Shown: piece by piece, positions 7,644 through 16,321 of the stretch
Numbering within the stretch: position 1 is the first letter of the stretch
How the letters are laid out: each line of letters opens with the position of its first letter
Source: a virus
Strand: one strand, 5' to 3'
IMG/VR virus record: IMGVR_UViG_3300021197_001062
Span: 1-29,281 of that record
Length of the DNA stretch: 29,281 bases
Translations under genes and position numbers: made by a program
The notes under the pieces: model-generated
What the model saw: only the letters and a program-made list of their open reading frames with translations
Database searches by the model: none
Told to the model about the DNA's origin: nothing

Positions 7644-8918
7644 ATGTATGAAGTCTTAACAGGAAAGCAACGCTCTTTGGTTTTTCCAATTATGTGTAAT
7701 GCGTTTGTTAAAATGGACTATTCAGATAATGTACCCAATACAGGAAATAATTTAACAACAGAAGATGATGTAGGTTATGGTATTTGGTCGCACAAAGGTT
7801 CGTTTACCTTTGAAGCATTAATTACTCCTTATGAGATTAATGGAAACAATGCTCATCAAGCAGCAGTGGCTTTAGGTGTTAATGCGTTAGGTGTAGGTAA
7901 TGTAACTACTAATTTAAGTAAAAAGATAATGTCTGGCCTACCCCAATCGACTTACGCATTAAGTGATGGAGATAGTAATGATGAAACAGAAATGCAAAAT
8001 GATTTATATTTATCAAGGTTTAATAGACTAACCCATGAGATGATGATTTTTAATAATGATAATTTTAAAATATCATTACTAAATGCTACAAATACAACTC
8101 AAAACCAACCTGCTCAATACAAAATAAAAGTTGATGTTAAATTAATGTCTAGTGGTTTCGGTTTAGCCACTAAAACAGTTACTTCTGATGTTGTAATTGC
8201 ACCAAGTAAAGGACATGCTTTCAGATATAATGCTACTAATGGCTCTGACTTATTTGATGGATTTAATAGTAAAGGAAGAGTAATGTATGCTAAAGTGGCT
8301 ACAACACATAGTAGTTCAAGTGGTGCTATGGCAGAAGGTGGCGAAACTTTTACACTTGCTAGTGCTACTCATCCTATACATGGAAATCAACAAGACCTTT
8401 ATGTTCGTAGTGGATTTACCTTTACTTCTTTAGGTGCAGTTAGTAGCGTTAGTGGCGCAGACATACAATTAAGCACGGATAGCACAAGGCCAGCAGTGGC
8501 AAGCGGCACAGACATATATTTACCAACTTACAAGCACCCGTCGTATATAGACCAAATGTTTCATGTAGGTTGTGTTTTTAATGACAGAACAGAAAGAATA
8601 AGTTTATACTTAAATGGAGTTGTAATTAAAGAAGAAACCCACCAAGTTAGCACTACTATTCCCTTTGAGTTTTCTAAAACAGATACTTATATTGGTTCTA
8701 ATGGGTTAAATGATATGACTACAACCGGCATTACTGATGCAATTAGTGGAGGTAGTGCTACCGGCCCAACAGCCGCTACTACATGTAAACAGTTTATGGG
8801 TGAATTTCATGAAATGTGTATTTCTAATAGAATAAAAAATATTTCTGAAATAGATAACTTAATGCCTACATATAACGATGCTTTATTATATTTAAGATTT
8901 GAAGAGGTGGATTTATGA
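7644..8918 (+). CDS. Tail-tip protein with LamG/concanavalin-like domain
   Basis: The ATG at 7644 (MYEVLTGKQR) is preferred to the in-frame TTG at 7629 because GTGAT lies just before it. The protein has about 424 residues. Its C-terminal part shows the LamG_3 pattern: a strand with ISLYLNGVVIKEE, then TYIGSNG, then FMGEFHEMCISNRIKNISEI, and finally LLYLRFEE. Such jelly-roll domains bind sugars or act as structural decorations. The N-terminal 150 residues are also beta-rich (GIWSHKGSFTFEALITPYE). The gene lies between the distal-tail candidate and the hub, so it is probably a baseplate or adsorption protein. The ligand cannot be read from the sequence. Confidence 0.65.
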   Translation: MYEVLTGKQRSLVFPIMCNAFVKMDYSDNVPNTGNNLTTEDDVGYGIWSHKGSFTFEALITPYEINGNNAHQAAVALGVNALGVGNVTTNLSKKIMSGLPQSTYALSDGDSNDETEMQNDLYLSRFNRLTHEMMIFNNDNFKISLLNATNTTQNQPAQYKIKVDVKLMSSGFGLATKTVTSDVVIAPSKGHAFRYNATNGSDLFDGFNSKGRVMYAKVATTHSSSSGAMAEGGETFTLASATHPIHGNQQDLYVRSGFTFTSLGAVSSVSGADIQLSTDSTRPAVASGTDIYLPTYKHPSYIDQMFHVGCVFNDRTERISLYLNGVVIKEETHQVSTTIPFEFSKTDTYIGSNGLNDMTTTGITDAISGGSATGPTAATTCKQFMGEFHEMCISNRIKNISEIDNLMPTYNDALLYLRFEEVDL

Positions 8919-11900
8919 CTCGTATTTTTGCTGAATCTATTGAAAAGGTTGAAGTGTCGGGAGTAGCCACCGATTCTTCTTCAAACCCAACAAGAATAAC
9001 TAAGGCTTCTATGGGTAATATATACGCTGGAATGGGAGTTTCTTACAAGACAGGTGCTTCTGCCGCTACTATTCCAGATAATTCATATATTACTAGCACT
9101 TCTCACAGTTCCAATTATGTCACTATGAATAATAATAGTGGCCAAACTGATTCTGACCATACAGTTATTTTTAACAAAAGCAATGTTAATGTTCCTACTA
9201 ATCCTAAATTTAGAACCTTTGGTGCATATTCTGGAAGTGAAAGACTATACACTATTATTTACGAACAGCCTCCATCGGCTACTGAAACTTTTATTCAACA
9301 GGCTACGGTTGGAGAAACAGAACATTCTAATTTAGAAACAACAGAAGGTTTTAGAATTAAAAATTACAGTAGTATACTAAATGAAGGTTATCAATTAAAT
9401 ACTGCTGATTTAACTACTGATAACTACTTTGTTCTTATTCATTCTGACGACCATCTAAAACACCACTTCGCTAAGATTACTGAAATTAATGCCGATGATG
9501 TAGCAGGAGATTCTTTTGATTTTGAACCAAGATTAGGAACTGAAATTTCCGAAGGGACTAAGTTTATGATATTTAAAGGCCCACCTGTTTCTGACAGTGG
9601 CAGAAATTGTAAAATCTTAGCGGTATCGGCAGGTATTAAAATGGACTTACAAGATTCATTAATTTGTTCTTCTCCTTTATTTTATTTCTTCAATGATAAC
9701 TTAGATAAAGATAATCAATTAGACCACAATATTAAGTATTTTATGAAGTTTATAGGAGCAAGTAATACAGGTGCTAGTACTGTTAATAAAACAAGAACAC
9801 CTTCTATAAAAAATACATTTGTTACTTCCGCTTATTTTCAAAATAAAATAAAAGATTATAGTAAGTTTTCTATGAATATTTCTTTAACTGATAACCTAAA
9901 GAAAATAGATTCGCCAGATTATTATTTATCTGGAAATGCACCTTTAGCAATAACTAACGAATTTGCTAATGGAGATACCTTAACTGATTGGACAGAAACA
10001 ACTGATTTTACAGATTATAACGAGTGTTTTCCTAATGCTAGAAGAGACACTGATAACGATGTTTTTAATACAGATTCTTTAGACACTTTAGGCCCAATAA
10101 GATATATTCATTATGATTTTTCACCAACAAGAGCAAATAAATTATACAATGTAATAGACCTGCAACTAGAAGAATCCATAGGCTCAAGAGGAACCTATGC
10201 AGAAATGAAGGCAGTTGACACTAAAAGAATACTGCCCATTAAAACTACTGCCTTCGATGATTTAAGAATTAGGCATAGATTACATAAAGGAAAATTTAAT
10301 GATTGGTTTGCACTAAAAGCATTTATTAAAGCAAGAGTGGGTACTACTAATGAATATACCTTTACTACTGAATATGATTTAGCCACTATGTTTAATGTAG
10401 GGGATGAAGTTAAAATAGGTGACATAATTCTTATTGTCGATACAATAGATGCAATTAATAATTCAGGGGCTAGTGGTAAAGAACAGGATATTACATTCAG
10501 AGCAGAAACTAGGCCGGACAATTCGGAAGTGTCTGCTTCTAAATTTGCTTCTTCTAGTTATGTTTTAGCGGAATCCGCAGTTATTTACAGAAGGGCTTGG
10601 AATAGCGTAGATAGCACTCTTTTAACTTCTTTCGACCTAATAGAAAACAGAAATAATAATCTATATGTTAAATTAATATCGGGTAATTTCGGTTTCTTAG
10701 AGGCCACCGTCACTGCTTCTGATAGAAATAAAGAAATGTTAACTTTAGATTTTACTACAACCAATAGGTCAATTTCTTCTTTAGATTATATGGAGGGTTC
10801 TTATTACATAGAAGTAGAAAAGTTTTCAGGTAGTATTGAAAAAATAGGTTACTACAAAGAAAATGGACAGACTATTATGGATATTGCGGGGCGTTCAGAT
10901 ATTAGAAAATTACTAGGCCCAATTATTAATAAGAATACTTTACATTCACAGGACATGATTTATTCAACAAAATCTCCTTATTCTGTTCTTACTAAATCAG
11001 GAATAACCGATGCTAAAATAACCTCTGCATCATTTACCAGTACCAGTGTAACTGTTTCTGATTTAGGAGGGGCATTAACTAATGATAATAAAGGAGTATT
11101 ATTATTCGCATATACAGCCGCACACGGCCATTACGCTTATTTAGGTGAATTACAAAGCGTATCTAGCAATACTATTACTTTAAGACATAAGGCACTCATG
11201 GAAATTGGAGGACTTACGGCTCCAACAGATAGCGGCATTACTTATAATTATGAATTATATTACAGTAGCACTACTCATTATATGTTCAATAAATCTCTTT
11301 CAGCCAATACTAAAACAAGCACTGTCTCGACTTTAAGCGGGTCTTCAAGTAAAGGATTATATTTTAATGGAGGTTATTCTATAAATACTAACTTAAATGG
11401 ATTGGAAGGCTCGGAACTAGTTAATACTAGTGCTAACACAGTTAATGCAGAATCGCTAGGATATTATATTTCATCAGTTAAAGGAGTAAAGGAAAGTCCT
11501 ATATTTGAAGCGAGATTAGACGATAATAAAACTAATACTGGAACTCAACAATTTTCTACTTTTGATACTGTAAACACTCTGTTAGATTTCACAGTAGTTA
11601 GTACATCGTCTGAAGGCGACAATACTGTAATTGAGTTAGCCCCCTACATTCCATTAACTTTAGGAAGAGTCGATATAAACCATGCAAATTTGTTTGATAC
11701 TGATTTTAGTACAACTACTTTAGGGACAGTTTACTCAAGTAATGTAGGAGAGTTTTATTTTAGAGTAGAAAATAGTAGCAGTACTGAGGCTCTTTCTGGC
11801 ATTGCTAATACTAGAAAATATCACGGAGAACCCGTATATGCTGATAATAATGGAACCGTTACTTATTTGGGTAAATTTATTCAAGCAGATATGCTTGAAG

Positions 11901-14900
11901 ATGGCACTACTCATTACATTTATGTCAGTAAACCTCTACCAATAGACATAGATGGACAGACTATTAAAGTATTAAATTATCAAACTGATGGCGAAACTAG
12001 TCACAAAACTCATGAAATGAATTTTTTGAATGGAGCGCATTTACACGGCGGAAAAACAATAATGAGAATGCCGTGTAATTTTTTAAGTATTAGTGAATCA
12101 TCTATGGGACAATTAGCACCATTTAATTATTCTCTATACCAAGGCGCACCAACCGAAGAAATATGTTATGTTGATAAATATGGTTCTCCCCATTATCGGA
12201 TATTTAATATAGAACATGGAGATTACAATAAAACCACTGATATTATCTCTTCTTACCCTACTAATGCTTTATATTATAGTGAAAGTTTTTCCAAGATAAA
12301 ATACTATGCTAATTCTTATAGGGGAGTAGGTCATAATTCAATTCTTCATAGCGGTAAAACAGGTAAAAATGCAGATGATAGCCATATTTTACCCGAAAGT
12401 AGGGGTTGGTTTCCTGCTAGCGGCTCTAGATTTTGGGATAAAACAATTTATTATTCAGGGGAAACAGAAGACTTAGTAGGTTTATACCCAACTCCTGCAA
12501 CTAGTATGCTAAATGGGGGATATGGATATGTAAGGGGTGAAAGTCCCTATACTGCAAAAGACAATATGAATTTTATAGACCCTAAAATCGCTAGAATGTT
12601 CTTGTTTGTTAATTCTGATATTATGGGATATTCTTCTAATAGAAACGATAGCCTACTACATCCTACTCTTTCTAGAAATATTACAGGATATAATATAATG
12701 CTTCTAAATGACCCTAGCACAACTGACCATTCAGATAATAAAGAAGGAGTATTAGGAACAAGTAAAAATATTAATTTTACAGACTCTCATTATACTAGTG
12801 GGTCGATTTCTTCCTGTGACACTGATGTAAGTAGCCTAAAGCAATTTTCTATAATGAGATTAACTGAAATGGTAGTTGATTACTCCTTTAATCAGATAGA
12901 CCCCGAAAATACAGTTAATAAAAGCAAAACATATCCTATATGGTATTATAACGGTAAGTCTATACAGGATTTATCTGCCGCTTTTACAGGTAATGGCCCT
13001 ACAACAGCCAATTTTGTTTCTGATGCAATAGAGTGTGATAATGACCCTTCTTCACTAGTTTCAGTCAGAGATATTATTTATGATGCTAGAGGAAGATATA
13101 TCGGCCAAGTGGATTCTACAACCGCAACTGCCAGCACAGGAGGTTCACCTGCATATAAAATTAATTTAGCAAACGGCCCAATTAAAACAAATGCAGGTGC
13201 ATATGTTAATAATGAAACTATTTATGTTGTTCCCGATGGGGCCATGCCACCTTGGGGCGGTGGTAGTTCTGCATTTACTACACAATCCGCAAGAATAGAA
13301 GGTCATGGCCCTGCTGATACTTTTGCGGGGTTCGATAATGCAAATCATATGTTAAAGACAATGGTTGCTAGAAGAGTGGGTACTTCTTATTATGGAGAAT
13401 CCGGTGCTTTTGAAGACTATTATGGAAATGGCGCAACATCGAATTTAGGCGAAGGCGGAGGTGATTCTCACCGTGACCCTAACTTGTGGCTTCCTGTTAA
13501 TATGGATGCAACTAGTGTTTTAGGGGATGGTAGTTCTACTATAAATTGGCATCCTTCCTTAGTCTTTGAAAAATTAAAAGCCTTTAATTTAGAAAGCGAA
13601 TCAAATGACTGTTCAGCAGAAGAATTACTTTACAAAGGAATGTTACCTTTATTCTTAGATAGATTCAAAGTTGAAAATGCCGATGGCGCACAAGCAAGTA
13701 AAGGGATGGTTGGTCAACCTATTATGGGCAGTAGTTTTAGAAAAATTGCACAAACAAGTTTCAAAGATTTGGCTATTGTTAGTATGAAAACACAGTTTGA
13801 CTTTGCTAAATGGGAAGACGAAAGTTTGGAATCTAATTCTCATGCTGATGGTAAAACCGCAGATGGAGTGTTAATGGGATTCAAACCAAGATTGTATATT
13901 AATGAAGATGTTGATTTCTCAATGGCTATTGCGACTGATAGTACAGCAGGTTCGGGCACTACTTTTGGCACTAATCCTAAAATTATCCAAGTAAGCAGTA
14001 CTGCTACTTTAAGAGTGGGAATGCAAGTCGATGACCATTCTAAAATACCTGCTAATTCTTATATTACCCAAATAGATGATAGTACTTTATTTAGAATAAA
14101 TAATGATGTAAATTCGGGCGCAACTTCGGGAATCTCTGCTGATTTTTCAACAAAGAAAAGACAGATAGGAGGACAAGTAACCTACAATTATGTTATTGAT
14201 ACTTCGGAAGAAATAGCCGTTAATTCTTTACTTAGCGGAACTTCAACAGCAGAAGGAAATATCAATAGAATGTGGTTGGACTTAGTTAATGACTTAACGG
14301 GTTGCTATTTAGTCAGCGAAAAAGGCAAGTATTATGATGATTCTAATTCAGTTCAGTCTTATTCCACTAACCTTGTAACTAATCCTTCTTTAAACAATCA
14401 AACTCCTGATATTATAGCATATATTATTTCTCATGAGATTGATACTACTAATACTGCAAGTAGGCATATAATAACTACTGATAAAGAATTAGATTGGATT
14501 GGTTGGTATAGAATAATGCAACCTAACCACACTTGTTTTTATAGTCACTCTCCTAAAGAAATACGATTGAATGAGTTATCATCAAAATACACTAAAATAA
14601 ATGGAGAAAATGCTTGTTATACAGAAATCCAAGACTATACTTTAGTTGATTCCGCAGGTAAAAGGACTTTAGGAACAGGTATTGGTTCGGGTGCTACTGC
14701 CGACCATAATAATACAGGAGGGCAGGAAGCAGCATTGTCTATGTATATTTTAGTCGGCGTTGACCAAACTGATTATTCAAACACTAAACCAGTTGTTACT
14801 GATGTAACAAAATCAAGAATCATGATTACAGGCTCAACAACCGCAGGTCTAGGATTAGATACTTCTATGGTATTAAGTGATGGAGATAATTTTACTAAAA

Positions 14901-15970
14901 CTTCAGTTAAATTTACGGACAATTCCGACGATATTGGATTTTTCTTAACCTTTGGAAATCTACCAGAACTAAACGGGGTAGTTTCTATTAGCGAAACCTT
15001 TAATGTAACAGTTGATATAGATGTCTCTGATGCCAAAAGAGCATTAATAGGAACAGGGACTACTATTTGTAATGAAGCAGAAGACTTAATTAATACTTTA
15101 ATGGAAGAAAATGATATTGAATTTACTTCTACTCCTGCGGATTATCCTCTATTTTTAGCACCTAACTATCAAGGAGTGGATTTATTTAGCGCAATAAATG
15201 ATTTACTGGCTAAAAAGAATAAAGTTTTATTTCATGATAATGATACTTTTCAAATCAAAGATAAGGATGACGCTTCATTCTATACAGGAGTTTTAATTAA
15301 AGATACAGGAGATACTGAAATTTATGATTATGAAAAATCAGAAAACATGTTTGATTTGTATAATGAAATAATAGTGTATGGAAAGTTTGATAAATCCACA
15401 AGAAGGCAGGTAAAAAGCATCAATCAAGTAGGTAAAAAGACTTTAGAAGTTTATGACGACACCTTGAAAACTCAGGAAGAAGTAGATACAAAAGCCCTGC
15501 AATTATTAATGTTACACACAGACTTGAATCAAAAAATAACAGTAACTTTAGGTCATAAAAATGTATCTCAGATAAGAGCAGGAGATATTGTAGAATTAGA
15601 GATAAGCAGAGAAAATATTCATAGAAATCAACATATCGTACTTCAAGTAGAACATTTATTACAAGGAAATATGAAATTAGAATTAGGCAGATACTCTAAA
15701 CAACTAGAAGATAGATTTGCAGAGTTAGCAATACAACAGAAAAACATTAGAGCAAATATAAGAAATAGCGATTTCGATACAAGTACTGTGTATAATACTT
15801 TCTTAGAAGAGATTAAATTAAAACCCATGAGGCTTTTAATTAGAGAAAGGAAGAGTAATGGCGGAGCCACTTTAGGCTTCGGGACAACTCTAAATACCAC
15901 TGTGCGCCCATTAGGACATACAGGTGGTATCGGCGTTACCATCACTGATTTATTGGGGGAAGACTATTGA
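8915..15970 (+). CDS. Giant baseplate hub / tail-associated protein
   Basis: This 2351-residue protein takes a quarter of the window and starts with an ATGA overlap behind GAGGTGG. Residues about 2035-2295 look like a tail hub: a strand-rich segment, the helix EAEDLINTLMEEN, a strand with IIVYGKFD, a helix with VDTKALQLLML, and strands around RAGDIVELEIS and LQVEHLLQGNMKLELG. Hub proteins form the ring at the tail end that the genome crosses. The first 2000 residues are beta-rich, Ser/Thr/Asn/Asp-rich and nearly without Cys, and were not recognised. They contain two copies of a short IP-x-x-SYIT module (residues 35-86 and 1697-1744) that also occurs in the tail fibre. No peptidoglycan hydrolase or peptidase motif was seen, in keeping with an archaeal host. 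Confidence 0.7.
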   Translation: MTRIFAESIEKVEVSGVATDSSSNPTRITKASMGNIYAGMGVSYKTGASAATIPDNSYITSTSHSSNYVTMNNNSGQTDSDHTVIFNKSNVNVPTNPKFRTFGAYSGSERLYTIIYEQPPSATETFIQQATVGETEHSNLETTEGFRIKNYSSILNEGYQLNTADLTTDNYFVLIHSDDHLKHHFAKITEINADDVAGDSFDFEPRLGTEISEGTKFMIFKGPPVSDSGRNCKILAVSAGIKMDLQDSLICSSPLFYFFNDNLDKDNQLDHNIKYFMKFIGASNTGASTVNKTRTPSIKNTFVTSAYFQNKIKDYSKFSMNISLTDNLKKIDSPDYYLSGNAPLAITNEFANGDTLTDWTETTDFTDYNECFPNARRDTDNDVFNTDSLDTLGPIRYIHYDFSPTRANKLYNVIDLQLEESIGSRGTYAEMKAVDTKRILPIKTTAFDDLRIRHRLHKGKFNDWFALKAFIKARVGTTNEYTFTTEYDLATMFNVGDEVKIGDIILIVDTIDAINNSGASGKEQDITFRAETRPDNSEVSASKFASSSYVLAESAVIYRRAWNSVDSTLLTSFDLIENRNNNLYVKLISGNFGFLEATVTASDRNKEMLTLDFTTTNRSISSLDYMEGSYYIEVEKFSGSIEKIGYYKENGQTIMDIAGRSDIRKLLGPIINKNTLHSQDMIYSTKSPYSVLTKSGITDAKITSASFTSTSVTVSDLGGALTNDNKGVLLFAYTAAHGHYAYLGELQSVSSNTITLRHKALMEIGGLTAPTDSGITYNYELYYSSTTHYMFNKSLSANTKTSTVSTLSGSSSKGLYFNGGYSINTNLNGLEGSELVNTSANTVNAESLGYYISSVKGVKESPIFEARLDDNKTNTGTQQFSTFDTVNTLLDFTVVSTSSEGDNTVIELAPYIPLTLGRVDINHANLFDTDFSTTTLGTVYSSNVGEFYFRVENSSSTEALSGIANTRKYHGEPVYADNNGTVTYLGKFIQADMLEDGTTHYIYVSKPLPIDIDGQTIKVLNYQTDGETSHKTHEMNFLNGAHLHGGKTIMRMPCNFLSISESSMGQLAPFNYSLYQGAPTEEICYVDKYGSPHYRIFNIEHGDYNKTTDIISSYPTNALYYSESFSKIKYYANSYRGVGHNSILHSGKTGKNADDSHILPESRGWFPASGSRFWDKTIYYSGETEDLVGLYPTPATSMLNGGYGYVRGESPYTAKDNMNFIDPKIARMFLFVNSDIMGYSSNRNDSLLHPTLSRNITGYNIMLLNDPSTTDHSDNKEGVLGTSKNINFTDSHYTSGSISSCDTDVSSLKQFSIMRLTEMVVDYSFNQIDPENTVNKSKTYPIWYYNGKSIQDLSAAFTGNGPTTANFVSDAIECDNDPSSLVSVRDIIYDARGRYIGQVDSTTATASTGGSPAYKINLANGPIKTNAGAYVNNETIYVVPDGAMPPWGGGSSAFTTQSARIEGHGPADTFAGFDNANHMLKTMVARRVGTSYYGESGAFEDYYGNGATSNLGEGGGDSHRDPNLWLPVNMDATSVLGDGSSTINWHPSLVFEKLKAFNLESESNDCSAEELLYKGMLPLFLDRFKVENADGAQASKGMVGQPIMGSSFRKIAQTSFKDLAIVSMKTQFDFAKWEDESLESNSHADGKTADGVLMGFKPRLYINEDVDFSMAIATDSTAGSGTTFGTNPKIIQVSSTATLRVGMQVDDHSKIPANSYITQIDDSTLFRINNDVNSGATSGISADFSTKKRQIGGQVTYNYVIDTSEEIAVNSLLSGTSTAEGNINRMWLDLVNDLTGCYLVSEKGKYYDDSNSVQSYSTNLVTNPSLNNQTPDIIAYIISHEIDTTNTASRHIITTDKELDWIGWYRIMQPNHTCFYSHSPKEIRLNELSSKYTKINGENACYTEIQDYTLVDSAGKRTLGTGIGSGATADHNNTGGQEAALSMYILVGVDQTDYSNTKPVVTDVTKSRIMITGSTTAGLGLDTSMVLSDGDNFTKTSVKFTDNSDDIGFFLTFGNLPELNGVVSISETFNVTVDIDVSDAKRALIGTGTTICNEAEDLINTLMEENDIEFTSTPADYPLFLAPNYQGVDLFSAINDLLAKKNKVLFHDNDTFQIKDKDDASFYTGVLIKDTGDTEIYDYEKSENMFDLYNEIIVYGKFDKSTRRQVKSINQVGKKTLEVYDDTLKTQEEVDTKALQLLMLHTDLNQKITVTLGHKNVSQIRAGDIVELEISRENIHRNQHIVLQVEHLLQGNMKLELGRYSKQLEDRFAELAIQQKNIRANIRNSDFDTSTVYNTFLEEIKLKPMRLLIRERKSNGGATLGFGTTLNTTVRPLGHTGGIGVTITDLLGEDY
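9017..9172 (+). repeat. IP-module copy 1 (protein-level repeat in the giant hub)
   Basis: Residues 35-86 of the hub follow the pattern GM-V, then IPDNSYIT, a short variable stretch, then a strand, Asn/Ser-rich residues and TVIF. Copies 2 (14003-14146) and 3 (17750-17890) share this pattern. The DNA is not closely repeated. Confidence 0.5.
14003..14146 (+). repeat. IP-module copy 2 (protein-level repeat in the giant hub)
   Basis: Residues 1697-1744 of the hub read LRVGMQV, KIPANSYITQID, FRINND and end SADF. The spacing and the IPxNSYIT core match copy 1 some 1660 residues earlier. It is probably a small beta domain. Confidence 0.5.
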
Positions 15971-16320
15971 TAAGTGATAAATTCAAATCGTTATTAGCGG
16001 CTCAAGCAGTTACCTTAATTACTGCTGGAAAGGTAGGGCAAGGTGGTAATTCGACTAGCCCCGCATCCACTGATTTAGATGTTGACATCGGAGCATCACC
16101 CTCTTCATATACAATTACTAGCCTAAAAGCCGGAGAAAATACTGTTGAATTTGGATTAAAAATAGCAGGTTCAGATACCTCCATAGTAGGTAAAGTAATT
16201 AGAGAAGCAGGTTTTTTTGATTCTTCTGGTAATATGTTAGCAAGATTTAGTTTTGATGGTATAGGGCCACTTACAACTACAAGTGATTTAGAGATATTTT
16301 TTATAATGGAGATTGAGTAA
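15967..16320 (+). CDS. Small fibre-associated tail protein
   Basis: A 117-residue protein that starts with TTG at 15967, overlapping the hub stop; GGGGA lies seven bases upstream and no suitable ATG exists. Its C-terminal half (VIREAGFFDSSGNMLARFSF, then LEIFFIMEIE) matches the pattern seen in N-terminal domains of phage tail-collar/fibre proteins (consensus like vkEiGlfd-dGnLia). The N-terminal half is Gly/Ser/Ala-rich. It probably links the fibre to the baseplate. The motif resemblance is from memory of the family, without an alignment. Confidence 0.55.
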   Translation: MISDKFKSLLAAQAVTLITAGKVGQGGNSTSPASTDLDVDIGASPSSYTITSLKAGENTVEFGLKIAGSDTSIVGKVIREAGFFDSSGNMLARFSFDGIGPLTTTSDLEIFFIMEIE

Positions 16321-16321
16321 T

